DNA from: Monarcha castaneiventris obscurior
Lineage: Eukaryota > Chordata > Aves > Passeriformes > Monarchidae
Length of the DNA stretch: 64,000 nucleotides
Direction of reading: 5' to 3'
NCBI GenBank assembly: GCA_026261815.1
Contig: JAMPIT010000894.1
Location: 50,937,147-51,001,146 of the forward strand
Shown here piece after piece: positions 50,301-63,100 of this stretch; position 1 is the first letter of the stretch, and every line of letters begins with the position of its first letter. The position numbers and the translations under genes were made by a program. The notes under the pieces are model-generated. The model ran no database searches and had not been told where the DNA came from. It was given only the letters and a program-made list of their open reading frames with translations.

Positions 50301-52589
50301 ATATTCAATTTAGTTCTTTGGAATCCATCACAAAGATGTACAGCACAGATAAATAAATGGCCAGGCTCACAGACAAGCTGGCATAGAAACATGTGTACAG
50401 AAAACTGTTCCATTTAATAGTAATTTGTCAAGATAATTGTGTCAAATGTGGTATAACCACAGATGAAGTCAATATTAAAAAGATTTCAATCTTTGTTATC
50501 AGAATATTAGCAGGCCATAGATATTTATTACTTTTATTTCTGAGGTGGAAGAGAATGTTTCTGTTTTTTCGTGTCCTATTTTAGCATTCCCCTTGAAATT
50601 AATGATAAAACTATCACATACAGTGCTCAGAATTCTTTAGAAGAAAAATTGCACTATTTAAGCTAACATAAAGGAAACATTGAAAAACCAAAAATTCCAT
50701 CAAGTAAAAAGCAAATTCAAGCAAAGAAAGCTCTCCAGGTTTATTTATTGCCCTCTGAAAACAGATTTAGGAAGCATCAGGGAACTTTCAGCTAGTAAAA
50801 TCCCAGGAAGGATGGCTGATGGGTACAGTAACAGTGCTGTGCAATAAAAAGGGGCAACTGCTCACAGTGATCCTTGCCAGGGAGCATCCCTGTACCCAGC
50901 CACACACAGTGATCTCCAGATCCCAAAAATGAGCACACTTCACTTCAGCCTGAGTCTAACCTCTATGACTTGTCCCCTGCACTTCAGAATTTTGTTTTAT
51001 CAGTGATTTGATTTGATAGCAAGATGCAAATGTTTCAGTGTTTTGTCCCAAATGGGACCAGAAATAAAGAAACTGGTGGATCTTTTTAAATGTTTGCTTG
51101 CACTTAACCTGATTTTTCAGTGTATAATTAAAATTTTACGGCTACAGGTTTCATAATAAACATTTCTCACAGCCTGTACTGGAATGTAAATCACATCTAA
51201 TAATTAAGTCTGAATTTTGCAGTAAAAAAAAAAAAAAAACCTACATCCTTCCAAGACTGAATTACTTAAAAACCTAATATCAGATCATTACCCGTACATT
51301 TTTAAGCAAATCGTTAACTTCTACAGTGCATGTACTGATGCTCAAACTTTGTGATTGCTGTGTGCATTTATTAGACTGTAAATTTAATTCCTCATAACAT
51401 AAAATTGTGGTGAAGTTTTTACAAACTTGTAGGCGTTATGTCTGTTTCTGTGATGTCTGGATGATGCTAAACATTTTGGTTTTTTCTTTCTGTTCCATAA
51501 TTTCTTTTTTGTTTCAGCAAGTGATACTAGAAGTGGAGCAGTTAGGAGAAAGGTGGGATGTAGAACAATAAAGAAGATATTTTTAAAATTGTTTTACTGG
51601 GCAAAATTAATTTGGTCAGACAATATTGGCCCATACTGGAAATTGTGCTAACAAGAGTTTGCTGTGTTTCCTTGGTACTGCAATGCCTTTTCTGGGACTC
51701 ATCAAGGTGGCAGAATTAAACTGGACAGAGTGTAGGAATACAACTTGTAGGAAACAACCCTGCCAGGGAAAAGGAGGTAAAGGGTGTCTTGCATTTCTCT
51801 GTCAAATGATTATGAATAAGCAGTACATCCTCTCTAGAGAAGCTCCTGGTGCATGTATTTAAAAGCTTCACTGAACTTTTTCTACATCTGCAAATAAATC
51901 ATGCTGACATATTTTTCATATTTTCCTGTTACCTTTATCTAGATGTATTACCAGATATAGGTGAGTAATGTATCCCTTAATAAATATTCATTCTGACAAA
52001 CACCACAAAAGCTCTCACAAACATTCATGATAAAATAATGCTTATCAGTGCCAACTTTTCACTTCAAGGGACCCCTGCATTCCGCAGCAGGATGTTCAAA
52101 GCAGGACATAGTCACCAAAAGAAATAATGGAAGTGTCACTTAGGTAATTTGGAAAAGAGTAGTTAAACTTTACACTGACTTCAGCAAAGAGTTTACCTTA
52201 ACTTCTGTCACTGAAATGTGACCTAATGGATATGCTACTCTGAGTTTTCATCACACACACGCACAAAGCACTATTCTTTCTCCTCAGCTGGACAAGGCAG
52301 AAAAAACCCAAACTGTTAGAATTAAAGCAGAAAGCCGAAGGCACAAGTGTTTTTTGAGGCATATCTGGGCAGTGCAGGTCTGGCTGGTGAAGCCTTGCTC
52401 TCTCTCAGAGCCCCCTGCCCTGCTGCAGCCTGACATCTGACGAGCCTGTCCTTCAACAGCTCTGCACAGACAGCTCCCACCACGCTCCTCAAAAGGCTGT
52501 CTCTGAAACAAATGGAAACTCAGCTAACTGTGGAACCAGACAAACCTGAAGAGCCCAGCTCAAGAGCACAAACAGGGAACAATATGAAT
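47311..52589. other. Gene-free AT-rich DNA
   Basis: No gene is recognised. A TA/TATG simple repeat lies at about 48594-48616 and an A-run at 51224-51239. A strong acceptor-like tract, TTTCTTTTTTGTTTCAG, ends at 51517. The reading frame after it stops within 18 codons and the donor option is poor. The stretch 50810-50990 is GC-richer but unassigned. Confidence 0.5.
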
Positions 52590-52790
52590 TGCCTGATTTT
52601 TTGAATAATAGCGAAATTGAAAGTGCCTTGGGTACATCCACGCACAGCTGCAGCAGCTAACTTATTAATGTCTTTTCATTGGCAGCCACATCTAAACAAT
52701 CTGCCAAAGAAACTTTAACAGCTTCTCTTGTCATAAATGATTCAGCTGAAAGATATACAACCTTGTAAGCCAGGTGGTGAGATGTAAAAG
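52590..52790. promoter_or_regulatory. Weak candidate regulatory block
   Basis: It has non-simple sequence with isolated CpGs (ATAGCGAAAT, TCCACGCACAGCTG), an E-box pair around CAGCTGCAGCAGC, TTATTAATG and TCATAAATGATTCAGC. It has the look of a conserved element in a desert, on motif grounds only. Confidence 0.18.
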
Positions 52791-53979
52791 AGGCTAGATC
52801 CTGCATAGGATATTTGGGGGTTTTTCTGGGTTTTATTTTCAGGCTATACAGAGAAACCCATATCAGTGGTTGATGTAAATAACTCCTGAGGGCCTTGAAG
52901 GCATGTATATTAATATCAGGAAAGGTATTTGTTTCAGACCCACTTGCAGAACTTTTGTTAAAGAACTATCCATAGGACTAAAAGTATCAGAGAAATTTGC
53001 TACATATGAGTGAAATGAATATTTTAACTAGGTGTGTTATTAAACCCATATGGAAAGGACACCTTCCAATGTCCAACAAGAGCTTTGAAAATGCTAAAAA
53101 TTGCATTACTAGAATATAATCCCACCCTTCTTTCAGGATACAGGTCCAAAAAAAGGAGTCAAAAATTCTTTCTGTCTTTTGCTCCCATCAATTTCACTAA
53201 AATTACAATGAGAAAAAGAAATTAAAATGAGAAAAATAAATGAGGTAACAGCACCACTGCAATTAAACTCTTAGCCACTGACACAAGCTAAACAAAAATA
53301 ATTTGTACCTGGTTTTAATTTCAGTTATTATCAGCCCTTGCTAACTCTTAGATATTATTGTTTAGAAATATTTTATGTTTTGCAGGATATCCACATAAGA
53401 CACTATTTTTCAGTGCCCAGCAATGACTTTCTCTGTCTTCTTGGTATCTTCCAGATTCATCCTGGAACATCAGATGAGTCAAGATAAGATACTGGCCCAT
53501 CCTTCCTTGGTGGGTAACACCAAGGGCATGATTGAAGTGAAGTAGCTGGGAATAAACTAGCCTGGATTTGTTATGTGATGTATTTTCTCTAAATGGACAC
53601 AAGCTTTATTGTCAAAGGACTGAAAAAGACAATTAGAAAAAAACCCAGTAAATAAGTCACTGACAAAGTGGCTTGCAAAAACAAGGTTCTATAAAATTTT
53701 AAGGTATGGGGAGAAGCGAGGGTCAACATGGCTACTTAACTTTGCCTTCCTATCCTTAGTATAATGCAAAACAGAACAGAAATAAGAGCTTTAATCACGG
53801 CTTGGCAACAACTTACTCGTACTTTTAGCATGTATGTAGGTGATTATAATATCTATAAGCAAATGAAATATCAGGTTGTTGCTTTATAAATGAACTAGAA
53901 GAAGAGCAATGGTATGGAATTTTTTTTCTTTCTGTTTTTCCCCTGCATTTGACAAGAAGTCTGTAAAAAGCCCGTTAAC
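52791..53979. other. Gene-free AT-rich DNA
   Basis: No feature is recognised up to the LTR insertion site. Confidence 0.5.
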
Positions 53980-53984
53980 CTTAC
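53980..53984. repeat. Target-site duplication, left copy (CTTAC)
   Basis: CTTAC directly precedes the LTR start TGTACTGGG and recurs at 54998-55002 directly after the LTR. Confidence 0.75.
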
Positions 53985-54997
53985 TGTACTGGGTTTGCAT
54001 AACCAGGTTTTGGTAGCGGGGGGGCTACAGGAGTGGCTTCTGTGAGAAGCTGCCAGAAGCTTCCTCCCTGTCCAGCAGAGTCAATCCCAGCTGGCTCCAA
54101 GACAGACCAAGGCTGGACCAATCAAAAATGGTGGTAACACCTCTGAAGAGATTTTTAAGAAGGAAAAGGAAATATTATTGCACAGGTATAATTTTAGGGT
54201 GGGAAGAGCAGAGTGAGAATATGTGAGAGGAAGAGCTCTGCAGACACCAAAGGCAGTGCAGGAGGAGGGGCAAGGAGGTGCTCCAGTCACCAGAGCTGAG
54301 ATTCCCCTGCAGCCCATGGAGAAGATCCACACCAGAGCAGGTGGGTGCCTGAGGGAGGCTGTGACCCCATGGGAAGCCTGTGCTGGGGCAGGCTCTCAGC
54401 TCTCATTTCTCATGCAGACCCATGAGAAAGGAGCCCACACTGGAGCAGGTTTCCTGGTAGGACTTGTGATCATGTCAGGGACCCACACTGCAGAAGCTGT
54501 TCTTGAAGGACAGCACCCCCTGGTCATTGCAGCAGTTCATGGAGAACTGTTGCCTGTGGGATGGGCTCATGTTTGAGAAGTTGATGGAGAACTGTCTCCC
54601 ATGGGACGGATGCCATGTCGGAACTGAGGAAGGACTCCTCTCCCTGTGAGCAGCAGCAGAAAAAACGTGTCATAAACTGATCATTACCCCCATTTCCTGT
54701 CTCCCTGCACCACTGGAGGAGGAAGTACATCTGGAAAGAAGAGATGGGTGTGGAGAAGGTGTTTTTTGGAATTATTTTACTTCTCATTATCCTGCTTTGA
54801 TTACTACTGAATTCAGTAATAAATTCATTTAATATCTGCAATTTGAGTCTGTTTTGCCTGTGATGGTATTTGGTGAGTGAACTCTCCCAGACCTTACCTC
54901 ATGAACCTTGGTTATATTTTCTCTCCCCTGTCCAGCTGGGGGGTGATAGAGTGGCTTTGGTGGGCATCTAGCATCCAGCCACAGCCAGCCCACTAAT
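53985..54997 (+). mobile_element. Solo LTR of a songbird-type endogenous retrovirus
   Basis: This 1,013-base element starts TGTACTGGGTTTGCATAACC and ends in a block running from CCCCTGTCCAGCTGGGGGG through GGCATCTAGCATCCAGCC to CCCACTAAT. Both ends are flanked by CTTAC, so it is a complete solo LTR left by recombination between two LTRs of one provirus. Internal landmarks are AAAAATGGTGGTAACACC, GAGTGAGAATATGTGAGAGG, several diverged copies of a unit containing CACACTGGAGCAG and CCCATGGG, and an AATAAA polyadenylation signal at 54818-54823. A 5-base duplication fits class III (ERVL-like) integration, but assignment to class is inferred. The terminal dinucleotide is AT instead of CA, a likely decay. 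No viral gene remains. The open frames inside it are not viral proteins. Confidence 0.9.
54818..54823 (+). promoter_or_regulatory. LTR polyadenylation signal AATAAA
   Basis: A canonical AATAAA lies in the AT-rich 3' third of the LTR, where this family carries its signal. It could still end transcripts that run into the element on the plus strand. Confidence 0.6.
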
Positions 54998-55002
54998 CTT
55001 AC
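54998..55002. repeat. Target-site duplication, right copy (CTTAC)
   Basis: Identical to 53980-53984. It marks the right edge of the solo LTR. Confidence 0.75.
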
Positions 55003-55330
55003 TCATGCTGAGTGACAGCTATCCATATTTTGGATTCTCTGGGGCACGTTGCCAGACTGCATTACAACCTGCCCAGGTGCTTGCAAGCAGCATGATGTGG
55101 GTTGTCTGTGGCTGCATCCAGCCTGTAGTGCAAAGCTCTACAGTGTACTGAGTCTCAGGGGGATTGTAAAGGACACAGGGACCTTTCCCTGTCCACGTAC
55201 TTTTTCCTCCAGAGGGGACCAAACAACTGCAGAATCATTTCTTCCCCAGGTCACTTCTGCAAACACTGGCTTCATTCAGGAAAATGTGTGCAAGGGAGCA
55301 CTGGAAAACTGTAAGTTTGATAGATCAGAA
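55003..55330. other. GC-richer unassigned segment beside the LTR
   Basis: Composition is higher in G and C than typical for the window, with text such as GGGTTGTCTGTGGCTGCATC and CACAGGGACCTTTCCCTGTC. The second of these contains AGGGACCTTTCCCT, almost a palindrome. Open frames occur on both strands (126 codons plus, 67 codons minus), but no protein family is recognised. It could be pre-existing unique sequence or another old repeat. Confidence 0.35.
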
Positions 55331-57493
55331 ATAATCACAGCAGCCATTCACGTATGTTACCTTTTTCCTACAAATTCTTTTACATTTTCAAGTCTTTTTA
55401 TCTTAAAGCAAATACACACTAGACATTAAAGATAAGTTTACTTTGGCTAAGTTTTTTCTAAAGGTCTTAAGACATTGCAGTAATAAAATGCACAGTTTGT
55501 TTTCCAGTGGTATATGCAGGGCAAGAACACATTTTGTAATACATCACAGGCATCTTAAATCAACGTGACACATTTAAGTTAATTCAGTTCCTTCTATCAG
55601 CACAGTATCACTAGCTCTAGGTTGCTCTTATTAGCCATTTCCCTATTTCCCGCTTTTGATCCCCAGGGAAAAATTAACAAACAAGTTTGTTTAAACTCTT
55701 CTTGAAATATTAGCTCTCCTGTTAACCCAAGTGACTCTGAAAATTCATTTGGAAAATAGAAAACATAGCATACATCTGGATGACTATACACTATTGTAAC
55801 ACGCACATATTAGCTACTCCTTCTGTATTGCTTAAGGGACCAAGAATACATTTATCTTTTATGGAAAATTCTACCTAGCACTAGAAGTAGCAAAAAATAA
55901 ATACATTGAACATCATGTAATTCCCAAGGCAAACATTAATCAGTTATGAGAAATATTATGATACAGGTATTTCAGCTCTTTTTCCTAGTGGGACTCATAA
56001 GGTAAATAATCTAAGCCATTGGATTGATTGTAGAAAGCATTTAAACCCATGATGTCAAGATATTTATGATTTGTGCAGCCAGATATTAATTTGCCAATAC
56101 TTTTAACTCATGTGATTAGCTTTTTGCTATCTACACAGAGGTTGAAGTGATGGTACCTTTTAAAACTGAAACTGTTTCAGTGAGTAATGTAGAAATGATA
56201 TTCTACTGACTGAGTGTTGCACCAGGACTGTAACTTATCCACAGCTAGACAGCACTGTTTTCTTAGTTTATGCAGACATTTCAAACATTTTTCTACATAG
56301 AGAACATTCCAAAGAGAACATCTATTGATACTATAAGCATCCAAACATAAATTACTTTTGTCCTAATTACGTACTGAAAATTTCAGTCAGGAAATTCCAC
56401 TAATGCCAAGTAAAGCTTTTTTCCCCAATAACAGTTTTACAGGTTTTGACTTAGATCTATTTCCCATATACTTAAGTGATCTTTCCCAAGGGAAATGTTT
56501 TGTCTATATTTTAAAAAAAATATTAATTTTTGACATTTAGAAAGGTTTAGTCTGAAATATCTAAGCATATGCTATCATGTCAAACTTTTTTCAGTTATCC
56601 TGGAAACTTTACACCCATAAAGATTAATCATACTCAAAATTTTCCAGTATACCACAAGATGCAGAAATCTAAATAGCAGGGATGTTTCATATAGCATTCA
56701 ATGAAAAGCAGCTGTCCTTAAATGAGCTACATGTAAATATAGAAAATTAATTTAATATTTTGATTCTTGCTATATGGCGTAAAATATTGTAGGCATAATA
56801 AAAGTTAGGCACAACTGAAAAACACACACAGAGGGGGAAATTTCATTTTCAAAAACACAGCCTTTTTTCTACATTATATCTTCATATAATGAAAAGTTCT
56901 GAAACATTAAATGTTTAATTTGGTTTTGCTCCAAATCAGAAAAAAAACCAGCATTAAAATGTTTTGTAATGCAAAATAGACATCTCTAGCTTTTATCCAC
57001 TCCACTCATTAACTTTTGTCAAATCAGTGCTATTCATTATGGGTGAGTTTCTTTGTGAAATAGAAAATAAAACTAAAAAGTCCGTAACTCCAATCCTCAA
57101 GTTGTTCAATTGCTCAATTTTGTGAAGAACCAGTACTTTTTTTTTGCTTCTGGTTTTGTTCTTATCTTAGTTTTAGACATCTGGCTGGTTTCTGTTTCCC
57201 AGTGGGCATTTTCTTTAATGTATGGGATTTACAACATAGAAAAGTGACTTCACCAAGTATCCAAGCACCAACATTAGGTGTGATTAACTCCTATTCAAAC
57301 ACAGCATCTTCGCTCATAGTTAATTTTGAAAAAAAAAAAAAAAAGTGGTTTTTGTTCCTGGCGACCACTCCTTGTTTCCACTCCTTGTCCCTGCACTTTC
57401 AGGACAACCATTTTAATACCTCAAAGAGGAGAGGTCATTTTGATAATCATCCACTTGCTGACTCACTTGCAGTGACTCGCCCGGGTACATCTT
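55331..57493. other. Gene-free AT-rich DNA
   Basis: No gene, RNA or mobile element is recognised. Confidence 0.5.
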
Positions 57494-57545
57494 CCTTTTC
57501 ACCTTTCACTTTCCCAAAAACACTTTTCACCTTTCACTTTCCCAA
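57494..57545. repeat. Direct duplication, 28-bp period
   Basis: CTTTTCACCTTTCACTTTCCCA is present twice (cores at 57501 and 57529), separated by AAAACA. The copies are identical over at least 20 bases. Confidence 0.9.
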
Positions 57546-58792
57546 TTTTGATCCAACTTGCATGAGATTTTTTCCCACATGCAGCATGACATGAAAATTT
57601 GGGTTGAAATCTGTAAAATGAGCATAAAGTAGAGCCAAAACAGCTCTGTATTTACAGAATATTAGTACATCTGAACAGAACACCTTTAGCAGTAAAAGGT
57701 GGAAATCAGAATTTGATTATGGATCACTTAAGATGACCCTTATTCTACTTATTCAACTGGAAATGTAAGATTAACCCAAACTAAATTTAGTTCACAAAGA
57801 TGCTTGGTTTTGTAACCCTTTAACCTTTCGTATTGATTTTATAAAAACCAGGAGATCAAAAGGTCATTCACACATTTCCATCTTTGTTTACATGGAAATC
57901 TTCACATGCAGAAGGACAAGTGCACATGAGAACATACAGCTGAAATGCATAACAACATAGATTTTGAGCCTTTTCCTCCTTCAGGAGCCACAAAGAGTGG
58001 TGATTAAAGCTATAATTAAAACATAGCTTTCAAAGGCAGCATATATGCTCAGAGTCTGTGTGTCCTGTACTTTACATGCTTACACAAAACCAATTTAACA
58101 GCAAAGATTCGCATTTTAGGAGTTGACACCATCCAAGTGTTACCAAACTTTGTCACTAAACTGTGACCCACACTGGATAAGTGAGGCAGCAAGAAAAAGA
58201 CGTGGAGTAGAAGTACCTTGTTGTGGAGTAACATTTGAAATCTGTGTTTCCCACTTGTCCCACCCACACAGCTCTAGTTTTCTGAGTATGGATCCAATTT
58301 GCACTATCCCTTTCTATCGGGCTGCTAGGAGTATTTAAATCCTAATGAAAATGTAGTTATGAAAATATTGAGTGAACTATAAAAAAACCCCAAATCTTGG
58401 GCAATCAGTGCCCAAAGGTTGAATATTGCTATTTCAGGCAATATTATTACCTTATAATAAGGTCTCCTGTTTCCTAAGTATGACTAATATACCTGAATTC
58501 CTAGACATGAGACCTTGTGTTCAGCTGTGTTAAACACACACACAGGCCAAATGAACTCACTTAGCAAGAGCACTCAGACTAGATTGTAAAGCAGATTTAT
58601 CTGTGCTATGATTTAATATTCCATTTCATTCAGCTGCCAACTTCACAAGGATTTTTTTTCCTCCCGTCCTTGATACAAACCAAGCAATTGAGATTCACCT
58701 TTTCCCCACAGGAAAAAAATTTAAATAACAATCCACCCTTGGATTTTTCTGACCTACTAGAGAGTCTGCATCTATTCGAGAGTTCCTGAACT
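57546..58792. other. Gene-free AT-rich DNA
   Basis: No feature is recognised apart from a short CA run near 58534-58543. Confidence 0.5.
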
Positions 58793-58816
58793 ACAAACAA
58801 ACAAACAAACAAACAA
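58793..58816. repeat. CAAA tetranucleotide microsatellite
   Basis: Six consecutive CAAA units. Confidence 0.9.
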
Positions 58817-59616
58817 GTAAGCAGGATTAATATGTTATTCAGAATTATGAGCTGTAATACTTTATTAGGAACCATATTGCATCCCACTACCTAATATTAA
58901 TTAAATTATATCATTTTTTAATTACATACTGACTGGACCCCAAATGCCCAAGTGCAAAACATGGCTAATTTGTTAATTGATACCTATTTAATTTTGTTTC
59001 TATGGTTCCTGTTTCACTATTACCTGAATAACATCTTTTTACATCTTAGCTTTTTTTTCACCTACCCTTTGCTTTTTTGTTTCCCCAAGTTTGGTCTTCT
59101 CTTTCTGATATTTCTGCTATTGAATATGCTTCATTCAGAGTGCCTTTTTAACCTCTCATATATTTCATGCTGATTTTTATTCTTGCTGTTTCAGAAAAGC
59201 AACCCTCTGTCACTGACAGACTGTTAATAGTCCATAAACTAATGATTTTATATCTAAGGAAAATTCACAGCTACAAAAGTTCAGTTCCTAATGCAATGTT
59301 TCTGTCTGCGCTTCAAATCTTGTTGTCAATTGCAAGACCGAAGTAACACCAAAGTATCAATAAAGGAGTCAATCTTTGAAAAAATGGTAGGGGAAAAGTA
59401 AAACTGCACTAGCATCAGTCCTGGAGTTGTTAATGTCTGGTCTTAGGTTTTTATTATAATTTTGTGGCCTTATGGGTTTGGGATTTTTTTAACATAAATT
59501 CCTTACTATACCCTGAAGGAAATCGAGAAACAGTAATAATACCTGGGTAGGCAATGTGACTACAATTTACAAATTAAGATCCAGTATTTTCCTCTTTACC
59601 ACAATTTCTTATTTAA
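58817..59616. other. Gene-free AT-rich DNA
   Basis: A pyrimidine-rich, phenylalanine/leucine-biased frame at 58952-59173 reflects base composition. No gene is recognised. Confidence 0.5.
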
Positions 59617-59656
59617 AAACAAAACAAAACAAAACAAAATGAAACAAAACAAAACT
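59617..59656. repeat. CAAAA pentanucleotide repeat
   Basis: About eight AAAAC units with one TG interruption. Confidence 0.93.
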
Positions 59657-59773
59657 TATCTCAGAACTCCAAACAAGGAAAAGCCTTCAATGTTGTATTC
59701 TGAAGCTTTATATGTGAAGTTTTTTGATCACTTCCTGTCAATTTTTCTTTCTTTCATAAAGAGCTAATCATTG

Positions 59774-59930
59774 AAAAACAAAACAAAAAAACCCAAAACC
59801 AAAACAAAGCCAAAAAATAAAAAACAAAAACACAACCAAAAAAACACCCAAACCCCAAAAAAAACACAAAGGTAAAAACAATAAAAAAAATCAAAGCACA
59901 CCAATAAGCAGCAGTTCAAACCACACCAAG
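59774..59930. repeat. A/C-rich low-complexity tract
   Basis: About 130 bases made almost only of A and C (CAAAAA, CCAAAA, ACCCAAA units), followed by about 30 bases of mixed sequence leading directly into the CR1 fragment. It may be a simple repeat or an expanded tail of an earlier insertion. Confidence 0.85.
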
Positions 59931-60136
59931 ATCTTTACTGTGAGGGTGCTGAGGCTCTGGCACAGGTTGCCCAGAGAAGCTGTGGATGCCCCATCCCTGG
60001 AAATGTTTAAGGCCAGGCTGGATGGAGCTCTGAGCAGTCTGGTCTTGGGAAAGGTGTCCCTGCTCATGGCAGGGTGGCTCAGAACAAGATGATCTTTAAT
60101 GTTCCTTCCACCCAAGCCATTCTGTGATTCTGTGGT
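59931..60136 (+). mobile_element. CR1 LINE 3'-end fragment
   Basis: The plus strand reads, in order, GTGAGGGTGCTGAGGCTCTG, CACAGGTTGCCCAGAGAAGC, GTGGATGCCCCATCCCTGGA, AGGCCAGGCTGGATGGAGCT, and ends CCATTCTGTGATTCTGTGGT, the CR1 3' terminus with its short ATTCTGTG-type tail instead of poly-A. It is 5'-truncated like most CR1 copies. A minus-strand open frame of 86 codons over it is a shadow of the repeat. Confidence 0.93.
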
Positions 60137-63100
60137 CTTGTAGGCTGACAAAATCAGTCAATACTGCAAAGTTGAGCTGCCAAAGAAAAGCCTCAGCCAG
60201 GAAAAATTTCATACTGGTGCTATTAAATATAAAATAAGAGAACATGAAACAAATTCCCAAGCTAGGCTGAAAACATAAGTCCCATAAATACTATACCTAT
60301 GTTAAATTTCACATTGATTACCTTTGGTTGGCCAGTAGATCAAAGAGAAACAAAACATTTTACAACAAAATAATTATTAAAAATGGTTACTATGTTTCCT
60401 CATATGAAGACTCTGTGTCTTCTGTTATGAACATACCTACACAAGAGATGTGAAAGATCCATTTAACTCATAAGGACCAGACAGACTATGAAAAAGTGTA
60501 GAACTTGGCTGAGTGATTGTAATTACTTTGTGAAGCAGAAGTGAATTTGAAGCAAATGCCTGAAAGTCATATTATATATGTCAGTTATCAAAACTGATAC
60601 AAATTCTGCAAATATTGAAAAGGTAGAATGACTGTAATGTAAGGGTAAGAGTGATAAGAAACTCACCCTGTGCCTGGCTATAGAATGAAGACACTGATAT
60701 TACCTTTTATTCTTTATGCTGTTAAATACATTAAGTCAGAGAATTCACATTGTTTATTGGAAGTCTAAGTGCATTATTTAGAAACCACATTATCCATACA
60801 CACTCAATAAAAAAGTACTGAAAGTTATAATATCAAACCAGGGCCTGATCCTGTATTAGACATAAAGAAGAGGAAAAGTAAAACGTACCTGTAAATAGCA
60901 ATCATTTTTTGCTACGTGTGACTAAAATTAACCCCAAAGTTTTTTATATTTTAACTGCTACATGAAAGAAAATCTTTCTACTTAATTGACCACTGTGCAC
61001 CTCGGATTTATGTTTTGAAAGAGAGATTATAAAATAGAGGTAAAATAAGATGTTCAGCAACCACACTGAAATTTTATCAAAATTTTTGGATTGAAGCTAC
61101 TTTCTAATGCAGGGCACCGTGAATATTCCTTATGTTCTGCAGCCTGCCATAAAAAAATCAGCATCTCTTACACACCTCTTATCTTCTGATGATCTCGTTC
61201 ATCAGTTTACTTTAGAGATACTTTTGAACCCACAATTTGCTAGCTGGTTTGAAATTTTTCGTAATGAGTTCTCCATCCCTAGTTCAAAGTAAATCCACAC
61301 CCAGGATTAGGGAGGGAATGATTTGACTACTGTGTGCCTGAGGTAATTATTTCCTTTCTAAAAGTTTAACCTTGCACTTCAAATTTAACGTTATTTAGAT
61401 TAACTCATCAGCTTTAAATATATGGATATCACAACCAGCCCAACCATGCAGAGTATAGCTTCAGGACTGAAAAATCTGGCTGTATTTGATGTCTTCTAGA
61501 TGCCTGGATCCCCTGTGTGACAAAAGAAAATAGGCTATTTGCTGTTATACAGGGGGTTCAGGACCTTTATCAGGAGCAGCTGAAAAATGATGGGAAAGGA
61601 TTGCAGTGTTCTGCCCCTGGAGAATATGACTACAATGAGTCATCTGGCTATTGCATAATCCTCTGTGTTGGCCATTCAGAGGGGAATCATGCAAAGTTAG
61701 TAAAATCTTAGTGTTTGTCCCACCTGTGGGGCTCTGTCACGTCAGCTAATGCTCTGTAAGATGATGTAATCAAAGACACACAAAACTGCTTTTTCTCAGC
61801 ACCACACTGGTGCAGAGAGAGCATTTTGACCACTGCAGCACATTCGTGTTCAAAAGTGGGGCAAAAAGAGTAGTAGGGTAGGCATAACCAACTGCCTGCT
61901 TATTCCTGAGGCACAATAGGAGGCATACATTTCTTCTGTGATAAAATATCAATGAGCCATGTTAGTCTGCATGTAGTCAGATAAAACACTGTAACAACTT
62001 TTCAGGAGGTATTCACTGAAAACCTGAAGAAGAATTCATTTCAGATAAGCTCACGCTGCTTTTGTGTTCCCTCCCCTTAATCATTAGAGTGGTTTTCCCT
62101 AATTTAAATGGGACATCACAGGAAAATGTTAAGAGCCTTGAATGCTTGTGTACCTGCATGTCACCGTACATGAAAGGGAACTTAAGGGAGGAAAAAATCC
62201 TTGCTAATAACCCAACACAGAGGTAAATTGAAAGAATCATGCCAAGATCTGACTTCACAGCAGTAAGACAATGCATCTCATCATTTAATGAGAACAAAAT
62301 GAGAGAATATTGAACTCTTGACCCAACTAATGTTTTGAAGTGTAGGAAAACTTGGGAGAGATGTCTGAGGCAAGAAATACACGGGCCACAGGTGGTAGAG
62401 TTTCATATTAGTCTCCATTTTCATTCTTAAAATCACATACCAATTCTTCCTGCTACTGCTTTCTGCTTGTGAAAGATTGTTTTATGCAGAGTAACTTAGG
62501 CTTTTTTCAATACAAGTGTGACAGCTACAATAGTCAATGAGAAGCAATGTGGGCAGCACAAAGCAATGCAGAGTGAAAATAGTTGCAACCTGGTCCAGCA
62601 TCCTTTCAGACACCACCAGAGAGGTAGGGAGGATGGCTGAGCAGCAGCATCAGTTTTATGAGAATATTTGAATCTGTGTCCTGTTGCTGTCATAGAGTAC
62701 ATCATACATCAGCCTCACGTGAATATGGAATATACAAAACAGCAGGTCCAAGCTCACCAATCACTTCTGGTGATACAGACTCTACGTTTAAGAAACTGAT
62801 CACTTGTGATTATTTTTAATTGATATTAATTTGACCATGATCTGGTATCCCTTGCTAAAGAACATACCACAGACAGAAAACAAGTGAGCATATGACTGAA
62901 AATTTGCAGAATTGTTTTCATAATATTAACACTGCCTCAAAATATCACACTTCTACAATTAATCAACTCAGAAATAAATCATTTTTCTTAATTGAAATGG
63001 CAAATTCTGTTCTAATTTCAAACAACTGCTGCTCAACAGTCAAGAAAGAGGAAGGACACAAAACATGAACAAACAACTTGCTTTCCAACATTGCCACAGC

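Noticed and set aside
51518..51574. Exon-like start after a strong TTTCTTTTTTGTTTCAG acceptor
   Set aside because: The frame ends after 17 codons and the only nearby donor (GTGGGA) is weak. It could be a terminal exon but there is nothing else to support it.
54223..54576. 117-codon open frame inside the solo LTR
   Set aside because: LTRs of this kind are GC-richer and repetitive, which lengthens frames. It is not a retroviral protein region and no viral genes are present.
55049..55429. 126-codon open frame next to the LTR
   Set aside because: Mixed composition and good length, but no motif, start context or homologue recognised. The antisense strand is also open in part, as expected of GC-richer non-coding DNA.
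59891..60151. 86-codon open frame, minus strand
   Set aside because: It is antisense to the CR1 3' end, a shadow of the repeat.
61517..61711. 64-codon open frame with plausible protein-like composition
   Set aside because: No family resemblance, no splice or promoter signals. Kept only as a note.
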